Notes under the pieces: model-generated
What the model was told of the DNA's origin: nothing
The model's database searches: none
The model's input: only the letters and a program-made list of their open reading frames with translations
Assembly: GCF_900091445.1 (NCBI RefSeq)
Contig: NZ_LT607733.1
Span: forward strand, 947,501-1,011,500
DNA length: 64,000 nucleotides
Direction of reading: 5' to 3'
From: Micromonospora echinofusca
GTDB taxonomy: Bacteria; Actinomycetota; Actinomycetes; Mycobacteriales; Micromonosporaceae
Shown: positions 55,317-63,600 of the stretch, one piece after another
How the letters are laid out: each line of letters opens with the position of its first letter
How positions within the stretch are numbered: position 1 is the first letter of the stretch
Position numbers and translations under genes: made by a program

Positions 55317-56606
55317 GTGAACAGGTGGAAGCGGCTGGCCCCGGTCACCGCCGTCGTGGCCTCGGCCGCGATGGTCCTGGCCGGTTGCGGTGGCTCCGAT
55401 GACGACAAGGCTGCCGACAACAGCAAGCTCACGGTCTGGATGATGGGCGAGGGCAGCGAGGCGCAGACCAAGTTCCTCGACGGCGTCGAGACCGAGTTCC
55501 GGCAGAAGCACCCGGACACGGACGTGGTGGTCCAGTACATCCCCTGGCTCGAGGCGCCGAAGAAGTTCCAGGCCGCCCTCGCCGGCGGCGAGGGGCCGGA
55601 CGTCACGGAGCTGGGCAACACCGAGACCCAGGGCTGGGCGGCGCAGGAGGCGTTGGCCGACGTGACCGACCGGATGAACGGTTGGACCGAGGGCAAGGAC
55701 ATCCTCCCCGACCTGGTCAAGAACGCCCAGCTCGACGGCAAGCAGTACGGCGTGCCGTGGTACGCCGGCGTGCGGGGGATGTACTACCGCACCGACTGGT
55801 TCGCCGAGGCGGGCGTGAAGCCGCCGACGAACTGGGAGGAGCTGGTCTCCGCCGCCAAGACCGTGCAGGCCAAGAAGCCCGGCACCTACGGCATCGCGCT
55901 GCCCGGCAACTCCGAGCTGCCCTTCTACTCGTTCCTCTGGGGCGCCGGCGCGGAGATCGCGACGCAGCAGGGCGACTCCTGGAAGTCCGGCTACAACACG
56001 CCGGAGGCGCAGAAGGCCGTCAAGTTCTGGACCGACCTGGTGACCGTGCACAAGGTGGCCCCGCCGGCCGCCGCGGGCTGGAACGAGATCGACGCCCGGA
56101 CGCAGTTCGCCACCGGCAAGGCGGCGATGGCCTTCGGCGGTAGCTGGCAGCAGGGCGCCATCAAGAAGGACAACCCGGAGATCGAGAAGGTCTGGGGCAC
56201 GTTCCCGATCCCCGGCCCCGACGGCAAGGCGGCGCCCGGCTTCGCCGGCGGCTCCGACGTCGCGATCTGGAAGGACAGCGAGCGGCAGGATCTCGCCTGG
56301 GACTACATGACCGTGCTGCTGAACAAGAAGAACGACCAGGCGTTCGCCGACAGCCTCGGCTTCTTCCCGGTCTACAAGGACCTCGTCGGCGGCGACAAGT
56401 ACGCCAGCGACAAGATCATGGCGGCGTTCGCCACCACGATGCAGAACACCAAGCTCACGCCGCTCACCCCCAAGTGGGTCGAGGTCAGCCGGACCAAGAC
56501 GGTGACCCAGGCGATGAACAGCTCGGTCATGAAGGGTCAGAAGACGGTCGAGAAGGCTACCGCCGACGCGGCCGCGGAGATGGAAAGCATCCTCAACGCC
56601 AAGTGA
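55317..56606 (+). CDS. Sugar ABC transporter substrate-binding lipoprotein
   Basis: A 429-residue extracytoplasmic solute-binding protein. The signal peptide ends in the lipobox VLAGC (C24). The mature part carries the family-1 pattern: LTVWMMGEGSEAQTKF, then ALAGGEGPDVTELGN, YGVPWYAGVRGMYYRTDWF and KAAMAFGGSW. The substrate is probably an oligosaccharide (relatives bind chitobiose, maltose or similar) but cannot be fixed. GGGAG precedes the GTG. It is followed by two permease genes with 4-nt overlaps. Confidence 0.95.
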   Translation: MNRWKRLAPVTAVVASAAMVLAGCGGSDDDKAADNSKLTVWMMGEGSEAQTKFLDGVETEFRQKHPDTDVVVQYIPWLEAPKKFQAALAGGEGPDVTELGNTETQGWAAQEALADVTDRMNGWTEGKDILPDLVKNAQLDGKQYGVPWYAGVRGMYYRTDWFAEAGVKPPTNWEELVSAAKTVQAKKPGTYGIALPGNSELPFYSFLWGAGAEIATQQGDSWKSGYNTPEAQKAVKFWTDLVTVHKVAPPAAAGWNEIDARTQFATGKAAMAFGGSWQQGAIKKDNPEIEKVWGTFPIPGPDGKAAPGFAGGSDVAIWKDSERQDLAWDYMTVLLNKKNDQAFADSLGFFPVYKDLVGGDKYASDKIMAAFATTMQNTKLTPLTPKWVEVSRTKTVTQAMNSSVMKGQKTVEKATADAAAEMESILNAK

Positions 56607-57589
56607 CCACGCTGACCGAGGCGCCGGAGACGGCCGCCGCGCGGGAGACCCCCGCGCGGCGGCGTCGCCGGGTGGACCGCCTGCCCTACCTGCTGCTCCT
56701 GCCCTGCCTGGTGATCATCGGCGTGCTGCTGCTCTGGCCGCTCGGCCAGGTGGTGGTGATGTCCTTCCACCAGCTCAACAACGTCCGACAGTTGCGCGGC
56801 GACCGCGAGTGGCCGTGGGTGGGCCTCGGCAACTATGCCGAGATCCTCAGCGACCCGTTCTTCCTGACGGTGCTGCGCAACACGGTCCTCTTCGCCGTGG
56901 CCAACGTCGCGCTCACGATGGTGCTGGGCACCCTGGTCGGGCTGCTGCTCAACCGGCTCGGCAGGCGGATGGCCGCCTTCGTGGCCAGTTGCGTGATGCT
57001 CGCCTGGGCCACCCCGGCGCTGACCGGCACGATCGTCTGGAAGTGGATCTTCGACGACACGAGCGGCCTGGTCACCTGGTTGTTCAACGCGCTGCCCGAC
57101 GGGCTGTCGCAGAGCCTCTTCGGGCGCAGCGACTGGACCGGCTACGGCTGGTTCAACTCGCCCCTGCTGTTCTTCTCGATCCTGACCCTGGTGGTGGTCT
57201 GGCACTCGTTCCCGTTCATCGCGGTCAGCGTGCTGGCCGGGCTCAAGAGCGTGCCGAGCGAACTGCACGAGGCGGCCCGGGTCGACGGGGCCGGGCCATG
57301 GAAGGTGTTCTGGAAGATCACCTTCCCGCTGCTGCGGCCGGTCTTCGGGATCCTGATCGTGCTCTCCACGATCTGGGACTTCAAGGTCTTCACCCAGCAG
57401 TTCGTGCTGGCCGGCGGTACGCAGGACCGGCCGACGTTCATGCTCTCCATCTACTCGTACGCGGAGGCGTTCTCGCCCCCGCCGAAGTACGGCCTCGGTG
57501 CCGCGATCGCGGTGATCCTCACCCTGATCCTGCTGGTGGTGACCGGCCTCTACGTCCGCATGGTGCTCAAGCAGGAGGAGGACGCGTGA
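56603..57589 (+). CDS. Sugar ABC transporter permease (MalF type)
   Basis: A 328-residue membrane protein with six predicted helices. The EAA loop that contacts the ATPase is present: ELHEAARVDGAGPWKVFWKI. A basic N-terminus (PARRRRRVDRLPYLL) leads into helix 1. The GTG overlaps the stop of the binding-protein gene. It pairs with the next permease to form the channel. Confidence 0.95.
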   Translation: MTTLTEAPETAAARETPARRRRRVDRLPYLLLLPCLVIIGVLLLWPLGQVVVMSFHQLNNVRQLRGDREWPWVGLGNYAEILSDPFFLTVLRNTVLFAVANVALTMVLGTLVGLLLNRLGRRMAAFVASCVMLAWATPALTGTIVWKWIFDDTSGLVTWLFNALPDGLSQSLFGRSDWTGYGWFNSPLLFFSILTLVVVWHSFPFIAVSVLAGLKSVPSELHEAARVDGAGPWKVFWKITFPLLRPVFGILIVLSTIWDFKVFTQQFVLAGGTQDRPTFMLSIYSYAEAFSPPPKYGLGAAIAVILTLILLVVTGLYVRMVLKQEEDA

Positions 57590-58443
57590 CGCGACGCGGA
57601 GGCGGCGGGGGCGCGAAGCGGCTCGCCCTCAACGGCGCGGGGCTGCTGGTGGCGCTCTTCGCCGCGTTCCCGGTCTACTGGATGATCGCGACCTCGCTGA
57701 AGCCGAGCTCGGAGATCTTCTCGTCGACCCCCCGGCCGGTGCCCAGCGAGCCGACCCTGGAGCACTACCGGCAGATCCTCACCGGCAACCTGATCCCGGG
57801 CGTCACGTTCGCCGACTTCTTTTTCAACAGCGCGCTGGTGGCGGTCTCCACGGTGGTGCTCAGCGGCCTCGTGGCGCTGCTGGCCGCCACCGCGGTGGCC
57901 CGGTTCCGGTTCAAGCTGCGGACCACGTTCCTGATCATGCTGCTGGTGGTGCAGATGATCCCGCTGGAGGCGCTGGTCATCCCGCTGTTCCTGATGATCC
58001 AGCGGCTCGGGCTCTACAACACCCTGCCCAGCCTGATCCTCACCTACCTCGGCTTCTCGCTGCCGTTCGCGGTCTGGATGCTGCGCGGCTTCGTCGCCGC
58101 CGTGCCCAAGGAACTGGAGGAGGCCGCCGCCATCGACGGGGCCAGCCGGGCGCAGACCTTCCGCAAGGTCCTCTTCCCGCTGGTGGCGCCCGGGCTGGTG
58201 GCCACCAGCATCTTCTCGTTCATCACCGCCTGGAACGAGCTGATCTTCGCGCTGACCTTCATCAACGACCAGGAGAGCTACACGCTGCCGGTCGCGATGA
58301 CGTTCTTCTTCGGCCGCGACGACACGGCCTGGGGCCCGGTGATGGCCGCCTCCACGCTGTTCACCCTGCCGGTGATCGTCTTCTTCCTGCTGGTGCAGCG
58401 GCGGATGGTCTCCGGGCTGGTGGCCGGAGCGGTCAAGGGCTGA
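57586..58443 (+). CDS. Sugar ABC transporter permease (MalG type)
   Basis: A 285-residue membrane protein with six predicted helices and the EAA loop ELEEAAAIDGASRAQTFRKV. It overlaps the first permease by 4 nt (GTGA). No ATPase gene follows, so transport probably uses a shared ATPase of the MsiK type encoded elsewhere, as in streptomycetes. The end of the gene is repeated twice downstream (see the repeat at 58426-58496). Confidence 0.95.
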   Translation: MTRRGGGGGAKRLALNGAGLLVALFAAFPVYWMIATSLKPSSEIFSSTPRPVPSEPTLEHYRQILTGNLIPGVTFADFFFNSALVAVSTVVLSGLVALLAATAVARFRFKLRTTFLIMLLVVQMIPLEALVIPLFLMIQRLGLYNTLPSLILTYLGFSLPFAVWMLRGFVAAVPKELEEAAAIDGASRAQTFRKVLFPLVAPGLVATSIFSFITAWNELIFALTFINDQESYTLPVAMTFFFGRDDTAWGPVMAASTLFTLPVIVFFLLVQRRMVSGLVAGAVKG

Positions 58444-58496
58444 GCCGCGCCGGAGCCGTCAAGGGCCGAGGCTGGTCGGAGCGGTCAAGGGCTGAG
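58426..58496 (+). repeat. Three degenerate 26-bp repeats at the permease 3' end
   Basis: GGAGCGGTCAAGGGCTGAG occurs at 58426, 58452 (two changes) and 58478, each 26 bp from the last. The first copy encodes the last residues and stop of the permease; the others lie in the untranslated tail. Confidence 0.85.
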
Positions 58497-58503
58497 CCCG
58501 CGC

Positions 58504-58556
58504 CGAGGAAGAGCCCCTCGCCGCCGCCGGGCGCGTCGACGAGGGGCTCTTCCTCG
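58504..58556 (+). terminator. Terminator of the sugar ABC operon
   Basis: CGAGGAAGAGCCCCTCG and CGAGGGGCTCTTCCTCG form a perfect 17-bp stem with a 19-nt loop, just after the triple repeat. Confidence 0.85.
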
Positions 58557-58582
58557 CCCCCGTCGCCGACGGCCGCGCGGGC

Positions 58583-58588
58583 TAGGCT
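58583..58588 (+). promoter_or_regulatory. -10 box of a leaderless promoter for the MOSC gene
   Basis: TAGGCT matches TANNNT and ends 7 nt before the ATG. Confidence 0.55.
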
Positions 58589-58595
58589 GACCGCC

Positions 58596-59237
58596 ATGAC
58601 GGGCAGGCTGGCTTCGGTGAACATCGGCATCGTGACCGAGGCGCAATGGGCGGGCGACGCGAGCGGTCGCAGTGGCATCGACAAGCGGCCGGTCGACGGC
58701 CCGGTGCTGCTGCGCACCGACGGGGTGGCCGGCGACTTCATCGGCGAACGCGCCCACCACGGCGGCCCGGACCAGGCGGTCTACGCGTACGCCGGGGAGG
58801 ACGCCGCCTGGTGGACGGGGGAGTTGGGCCGCGACATCGGCTCAGGCGCCTTCGGGGAGAACCTCACCACGCATGCGCTGGACGTGACGGGTGCCGTGAT
58901 CGGGGAGCAGTGGGCGGTCGGCTCGGCGCTGCTCCAGGTGACCAAGCCGCGTACGCCCTGCCGGACGTTCGCCGGCTTCTGGGGCGTGCCCGACCTGATC
59001 AAGCGGTTCACGGCGCGGGCGGCGCCCGGGGCGTACCTGCGGGTGCTGCGCGAGGGGGAGGTCGGCGCGGGCGACCCGGTCGCGGTGGTGGACCGGCCCG
59101 CGCACGGGGTGACGATCGGCGAGGTGTTCCGGGCCCTGAGCCTGGAGCCGGAGCTGCTGCCCCGGTTGCTCGACGCTGCCGACCTGCCGGAAGGGCTCCG
59201 GGAGAAGGCACGCCGTCGGCTCGCCGGCCCGAGCTGA
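58596..59237 (+). CDS. MOSC domain protein (YiiM-like)
   Basis: A 213-residue protein with a MOSC (Moco sulfurase C-terminal) domain. HHGGPDQAVYAY (54-65) and FGENLTT are conserved, and the cysteine C122 in KPRTPCRTF is the expected catalytic or Moco-binding residue. A C-terminal extension (about 170-213) resembles that of E. coli YiiM, which reduces N-hydroxylated bases. That activity is likely but not proven. The gene stands alone with its own promoter. Confidence 0.93.
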   Translation: MTGRLASVNIGIVTEAQWAGDASGRSGIDKRPVDGPVLLRTDGVAGDFIGERAHHGGPDQAVYAYAGEDAAWWTGELGRDIGSGAFGENLTTHALDVTGAVIGEQWAVGSALLQVTKPRTPCRTFAGFWGVPDLIKRFTARAAPGAYLRVLREGEVGAGDPVAVVDRPAHGVTIGEVFRALSLEPELLPRLLDAADLPEGLREKARRRLAGPS

Positions 59238-59259
59238 CCGGCGCGACCCACGCGAAACG

Positions 59260-59292
59260 GACGGGCCCCGTCCCATGGGGGAGGGGCCCGTC
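59260..59292. terminator. Bidirectional terminator between MOSC and dioxygenase genes
   Basis: ACGGGCCCCGTCCC pairs with GGGGAGGGGCCCGT (one mismatch) around an ATG loop between convergent genes. Confidence 0.75.
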
Positions 59293-59322
59293 TGGCGTCG
59301 GCGCGGGCGCGCCGGGTGCGGC

Positions 59323-60258
59323 TCAGCGCAGCCAGGGCACGCTGCGGTCGAGCAGACCGCGCTGCTTGAGCTCCTTGCGCAGCGGGATCTCGTCGTCGAT
59401 GTAGCCGTCCCAGTTGATGCCCCAGTAGTTGGCGGTGTGGGTGCCCTCACCGCAGAGCTGGCGCTGCACCGGCGTGCGGTTGGCCCACCACTCGCCGTCC
59501 TTGTCGATGTGCAGCTCGTCCAGCGGCCGGATCCACCGGTAGGTGTAGCCGACGAAGAGCATCTTGCGGGTGATGGTCGACAGGTTCGTCGACCGCGAGT
59601 GCCACTGACGGCGGTCGAAGATGAAGGCGTCACCGGGGTTGGCGGTGATCTCCACCGTGCCCTCCGGGTCCGGGTTGTGCACGGAGGTGTCCTCCGGGCG
59701 GGGCAGCGAGTTCCACAGGTGGCTGCCCGGGATCACCTTCGTGGCGCCCCGGCCCTTCTCCGACAGGTCGGACAGGACGTAGGCCACCTTCAGCGAGAAC
59801 ATCGGCCGGGGCAGGTTCGGGTCCATCGTCTCCGGGTCGGAGTTCTGCCGGTACCCGTCCTGGTGCCACCCCCAGTAGGGCTTCTCCGGCTCCGCCGCCG
59901 GCGGGGTGACGTCCAGGTGGTTGTGGTGGGTGTAGATGTTCCAGCCGGCCAGGCCCCACATGTACGGGAAGGCGATCGGGTGGGTCAGCAGGTCGCCGAA
60001 GAGCTCGTCGCGCTCCAGGAAGCCCAGCAGGTGCAGGGTGCCGTCCTTGGTGGTGGTGCCCTTCGCCTGCTCCTCGGCGTAGACGCGGTCCACCGCCGCC
60101 TCCAGCGCCGCCCGGTGGTCCTCCGTCAGCACGTTGCGCAGCAGGAGGAAGCCCTGCTCGTGGAACTCCTTGCGGTCGGTGTCACTGATCGGTTCGTAAC
60201 CGGTCCGGTCGCCGTAGTCGAACACCTCGACGTACCCCTCCCCATGAGGCGAAACCAT
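59323..60258 (-). CDS. Phytanoyl-CoA dioxygenase (PhyH) family protein
   Basis: A 311-residue Fe(II)/2-oxoglutarate-dependent oxygenase. The iron ligands are H132 and D134 in WGWHQDGY and H220 in RRQWHSRS; the arginine that binds 2-oxoglutarate is close behind. The family pattern GFLLLRNVLTEDH near the N-terminus also fits. The substrate is not known; relatives hydroxylate lipids, ectoine or natural products. The ATG was used; a GTG three codons earlier is possible, since a TACGAT box lies just upstream. No biosynthetic genes accompany it. Confidence 0.9.
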   Translation of the reverse strand: MVSPHGEGYVEVFDYGDRTGYEPISDTDRKEFHEQGFLLLRNVLTEDHRAALEAAVDRVYAEEQAKGTTTKDGTLHLLGFLERDELFGDLLTHPIAFPYMWGLAGWNIYTHHNHLDVTPPAAEPEKPYWGWHQDGYRQNSDPETMDPNLPRPMFSLKVAYVLSDLSEKGRGATKVIPGSHLWNSLPRPEDTSVHNPDPEGTVEITANPGDAFIFDRRQWHSRSTNLSTITRKMLFVGYTYRWIRPLDELHIDKDGEWWANRTPVQRQLCGEGTHTANYWGINWDGYIDDEIPLRKELKQRGLLDRSVPWLR

Positions 60259-60276
60259 TGCTGGCACAGGCCGCCG

Positions 60277-60282
60277 ATCGTA
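60277..60282 (-). promoter_or_regulatory. -10 box upstream of the PhyH gene
   Basis: TACGAT on the minus strand fits TANNNT; transcription would start near 60270, leaving almost no leader. Confidence 0.45.
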
Positions 60283-60447
60283 ACGCGCTAGCTCCGCGGC
60301 GAGGTACTGCCCGGCCCGATATGCGACCGTAGCGCGGACCCAGGGGAGCAGTGCGGTTACGCCACGCAGCGTGTCGGGGATTCGACGGGGCTTATCAGCC
60401 GTAATGCCGGTTTGCGCGGTGACTGCCGGTAAGGAGATCGAGGGCCA

Positions 60448-61308
60448 CTACGCCTCGGCGAAGACCTCCGCGACCACCCGACCGTCGGCCGGGGCGTCGT
60501 CGGTCCGGTTCCAGGTGCCCGCGCGGGCCGTCCACTCCAGGTCGCCGAAACGCACCCGCTTCACGCCGTGGTCCTGCGCGTGGGAGACCAGCCAGTGCGC
60601 GTACCGCCAGCCCCGGCGCTCGTCGGCGGCGGGGACCGTCAGGCCCGTCAGGCTCGCCGCGGTGCTGGCGCCGGCCAGGCCCCAGTCCAGCGCCAGCCCG
60701 CGGGTCAGCGCGATCGCGGCGGCCTCGCCGCGCATCGCCGGGTCGCGGCCCACCGTGCAGGCGACGGCGCCGGTGGCGTGCCCGACCAGGGCCCGGGTCA
60801 GCACCTCGGACTCGTCCGCCCACTTCTGGTACGCCTCGGGGAAGGCCGAGCGCTGCACCTTCTGCGCCGCGTCGGTGACCCGCATCCGCTCCCAGCCGCG
60901 CACCTTCTTCAGCCCGGCGTAGAACTTGCCGGCCGCGTAACGGGGGTCGCGGATCTGCTCCGGGGTGCCCCAACCCTGGCTCGGGCGCTGCTGGAACAGC
61001 CCGACCGAGTCGCGGTCGCCGCCGGCGAGGTTGCGCAGGCCGGACTCCTGGTAGGCGGTGGCCAGCGCGACGACGACGGCCCGCTCGGGCATCTTGCGCT
61101 GGATGCCGATGGCCGCGATCGTCGCCGCGTTGGCCATCTGGTCGGCGTCCAGCGTCACCCGGCCGTCCGCCTGCACCGTGCACGTCCGGCTGGCCAGGGG
61201 AAGGCGCAACTGCCCGCCCATCTGCCGGACGACGACCCAGATCCCGACCACGGCGAGGACGACGAGGACGACGCCGCCCGCCACGACTGCGCGAGTACGC
61301 ACCCACAC
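60448..61308 (-). CDS. Lysozyme-like / transglycosylase-fold membrane-anchored protein
   Basis: A 286-residue protein with an N-terminal membrane anchor (about 8-28) and an extracytoplasmic domain. ATAYQESGL (catalytic-type glutamate E88) followed by GGDRDSVGLFQQRPSQGWGT is typical of lysozyme-like domains in actinobacteria, so cell-wall cleavage is plausible. The C-terminal part has no name I know. Several starts are possible: the GTG used here is only about 1 nt from AGGGGG, and a GTG two codons later (61302) would have better spacing. Confidence 0.82.
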   Translation of the reverse strand: MWVRTRAVVAGGVVLVVLAVVGIWVVVRQMGGQLRLPLASRTCTVQADGRVTLDADQMANAATIAAIGIQRKMPERAVVVALATAYQESGLRNLAGGDRDSVGLFQQRPSQGWGTPEQIRDPRYAAGKFYAGLKKVRGWERMRVTDAAQKVQRSAFPEAYQKWADESEVLTRALVGHATGAVACTVGRDPAMRGEAAAIALTRGLALDWGLAGASTAASLTGLTVPAADERRGWRYAHWLVSHAQDHGVKRVRFGDLEWTARAGTWNRTDDAPADGRVVAEVFAEA

Positions 61309-61506
61309 CCCCTGATCGACAGTCCGACAAGCGTACGTCCCCCGTGGCGCCTTGCGGGTCGTCCGACCGGTTCCGCCCGACCGTCCGGCGTGGCAGCGGC
61401 CACCGGTCGGCCCGGGAGTCCGGACGTTCCCGTTTCCCGCGCGGCCTCACCCCGCGCGTCGCCGGCTGCTCCCCGCACCCCGCCAGCGCGGGGAGCGGCC
61501 CTCGCC

Positions 61507-62316
61507 CTACCGCCCCTCGCCCGGCGTGGTGTCGCCGTCGGTCGGCACCCAGCGCGCCGGCCGCTTCTCCCGGAACGCGAGGACGCCCTCGCGTCCCTCC
61601 TCCGACAGGAAGTACCCGGTCGACAGGGTGGACAGCCCGGCGATCTCCGTCCGCAGGTCCGTGGCGGGCGGCCGGCGCAGCAGCTGCTTCGCCCCGGCCA
61701 GCGCGCCCGGTGCCCCCCGCACCAGAGAGTCGCAGTACCCCGCAACCGCCGCGTCCAGCCCGTCCGCCGGCACGGCGGCGGTGACCAGGCCGATCTCGGC
61801 GGCCCGCCGGCCGTCGAAGGCGTCGCCGGTCAGGTAGAGCTCGGCCGCCGCGCGGGGGTGCAGCCGGGGCAGCACGGTCGCGGAGATCACCGCCGGGACC
61901 ACCCCGATCCGCACCTCGGTGAAGGCGAACGTCGCCTCCCGCGCGCAGACCGCCAGGTCGGCCGCCGCGATCAGGCCCAGGCCCCCGGCCCGGGCCGGAC
62001 CGGCCACCTTCGCCACCACCGGCTTCGGGCACTCCCAGACCGCCGCGAGCACGTCGCCGAGCATCCCGGCCGGCACGGTCCCGCTGGCGTACGCGGCGGC
62101 GGTCTCCTTCAGGTCAGCGCCGGAGCAGAAGACCGGGCCCGTGTGGTCCAGCACGATCACGCGTACGGCGTCGTCGGCGACCGCCTCGGCGAGGCCGGCC
62201 AGCAGCTGGGTCATCAGCGGCGTGGAGAGCGCGTTGCGGTTGTGCGGACTGTCCAGGGTGAGCGTGGTCACCCCACGGGCCGTGGCGGCCCGTACGAGCA
62301 CGTCGGGAGAGGTCAT
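61507..62316 (-). CDS. Enoyl-CoA hydratase / isomerase family protein
   Basis: A 269-residue crotonase-fold enzyme acting on acyl-CoA. The oxyanion-hole segments are FCSGADLKE (about 63-71) and KVAGPARAGGLGLIAAADL, and E134 in AFTEVRIGVVP lies where hydratases have a catalytic glutamate. The other usual glutamate position is replaced by alanine/glycine, so the precise reaction (hydratase, isomerase or lyase such as HMG-CoA- or methylglutaconyl-type) is open. It is probably leaderless, divergent from hemW with only 20 bp between starts. Confidence 0.9.
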   Translation of the reverse strand: MTSPDVLVRAATARGVTTLTLDSPHNRNALSTPLMTQLLAGLAEAVADDAVRVIVLDHTGPVFCSGADLKETAAAYASGTVPAGMLGDVLAAVWECPKPVVAKVAGPARAGGLGLIAAADLAVCAREATFAFTEVRIGVVPAVISATVLPRLHPRAAAELYLTGDAFDGRRAAEIGLVTAAVPADGLDAAVAGYCDSLVRGAPGALAGAKQLLRRPPATDLRTEIAGLSTLSTGYFLSEEGREGVLAFREKRPARWVPTDGDTTPGEGR

Positions 62317-62324
62317 GGAAGGGC

Positions 62325-62330
62325 ACACTA
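62325..62330 (-). promoter_or_regulatory. -10 box of a leaderless promoter for the enoyl-CoA hydratase gene
   Basis: TAGTGT on the minus strand ends 8 nt before the ATG. It lies inside the 20-bp gap to hemW, so the two divergent promoters must overlap each other's coding start. Confidence 0.5.
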
Positions 62331-62336
62331 GTGGCC

Positions 62337-63560
62337 ATGCCCGGCGTCCTTCCAGAAGGCGAAACCGTCCCCGTCGACGGGTCGCTGCCCGCCACCGCCA
62401 CCCGTGCCGTCGGCGCGCGCGGCTTCGGCGTGTACGTACACGTGCCGTTCTGCGCCAGCCGCTGCGGCTACTGCGACTTCAACACGTACACCTCCGCCGA
62501 GCTGGGCGGCGGGGCGAGCCGGGAGGAGTACGCCGACACCGTGCTGGCCGAGCTGGCGCTGGCCCGCCGGGTGCTGGGCGACGCCCCGCCGCCCCGGGTC
62601 GACACCGTGTTCGTCGGCGGCGGCACCCCGACCCTGCTCCCCGCCGACGACCTGGCCCGGATCCTCGACGGCATCGACCGCACGTGGGGGCTCGCGCCCG
62701 ACGCCGAGGTGACCACCGAGGCCAACCCCGAGTCGGTCACGCCGGAGTCGCTCAAGGCGCTGCGGGCCGCCGGCTACACCCGGATCTCGCTGGGCATGCA
62801 GTCCGCCGCCCCCGGCGTGCTGGCGATCCTGGACCGTACGCACAGCGCCGGCCGGGCCGTCGCCGCCGCCCGCGAGGCGCGCGACGCCGGGTTCGACCAC
62901 GTCAACCTGGACCTGATCTACGGCACGCCGGGGGAGAGCGAGGCCGACTTCGCCGCCTCCCTCGACCAGGTCGTCGCCGCCGGGGTGGACCACGTCAGCG
63001 CGTACGCCCTGATCGTGGAGGACGGCACCCGGCTGGCCACGCGGATGCGGCGCGGCGAGCTGCCGTACCCCTCCGACGACGTCGCCGCGGACCGCTACCT
63101 CGCCGCGGAGGCCGCCCTCGGCGCGGCCGGTCACTCCTGGTACGAGGTGTCGAACTGGGCCCGCGACGAGGCGGCCCGGTGTCGGCACAACCTGCTCTAC
63201 TGGACCGGCGCCGACTGGTGGGGCCTCGGCCCGGGCGCGCACAGCCACGTCGGCGGCGTGCGCTGGTGGAACGTCAAGCACCCCACGACGTACGCGAAGC
63301 GGCTGGCCGGCGGCGGGTCGCCCGGCCTGGCCCGCGAGGTGCTCACCGCCGACGAGGCGCACATGGAGGACGTCATGCTCCGGCTGCGCCTCGCCTCCGG
63401 GCTGCCGCTGGACGCCCTCGACGAGACCGGCCGGGCCGGTGCCGCGCGGGCCCTCGGCGCCGGACTGCTGGCCGCCGACGCGCACGCGGCCGGGCGGGCC
63501 GTGCTGACCCTGCGCGGCCGGCTGCTCGCCGACGCCGTCGTGCGTGACCTGCTGCCCTGA
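62337..63560 (+). CDS. hemW: Radical SAM heme chaperone HemW
   Basis: A 407-residue radical SAM protein. The cluster cysteines are C39, C43 and C46 in VPFCASRCGYCDFNT; the last segment (CDFNT rather than CNYCPY) is the HemW variant, formerly annotated as HemN. GGGTPTLL and GMQSAAPGVL follow as expected. HemW inserts heme into respiratory enzymes; it is not the coproporphyrinogen oxidase. The ATG was chosen over a GTG two codons upstream. It lies close to the divergent enoyl-CoA hydratase gene. Confidence 0.94.
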   Translation: MPGVLPEGETVPVDGSLPATATRAVGARGFGVYVHVPFCASRCGYCDFNTYTSAELGGGASREEYADTVLAELALARRVLGDAPPPRVDTVFVGGGTPTLLPADDLARILDGIDRTWGLAPDAEVTTEANPESVTPESLKALRAAGYTRISLGMQSAAPGVLAILDRTHSAGRAVAAAREARDAGFDHVNLDLIYGTPGESEADFAASLDQVVAAGVDHVSAYALIVEDGTRLATRMRRGELPYPSDDVAADRYLAAEAALGAAGHSWYEVSNWARDEAARCRHNLLYWTGADWWGLGPGAHSHVGGVRWWNVKHPTTYAKRLAGGGSPGLAREVLTADEAHMEDVMLRLRLASGLPLDALDETGRAGAARALGAGLLAADAHAAGRAVLTLRGRLLADAVVRDLLP

Positions 63561-63600
63561 GCCGCGTGCCGGGGCCGGCCGGGGGAGCGGCCGACCCGGG

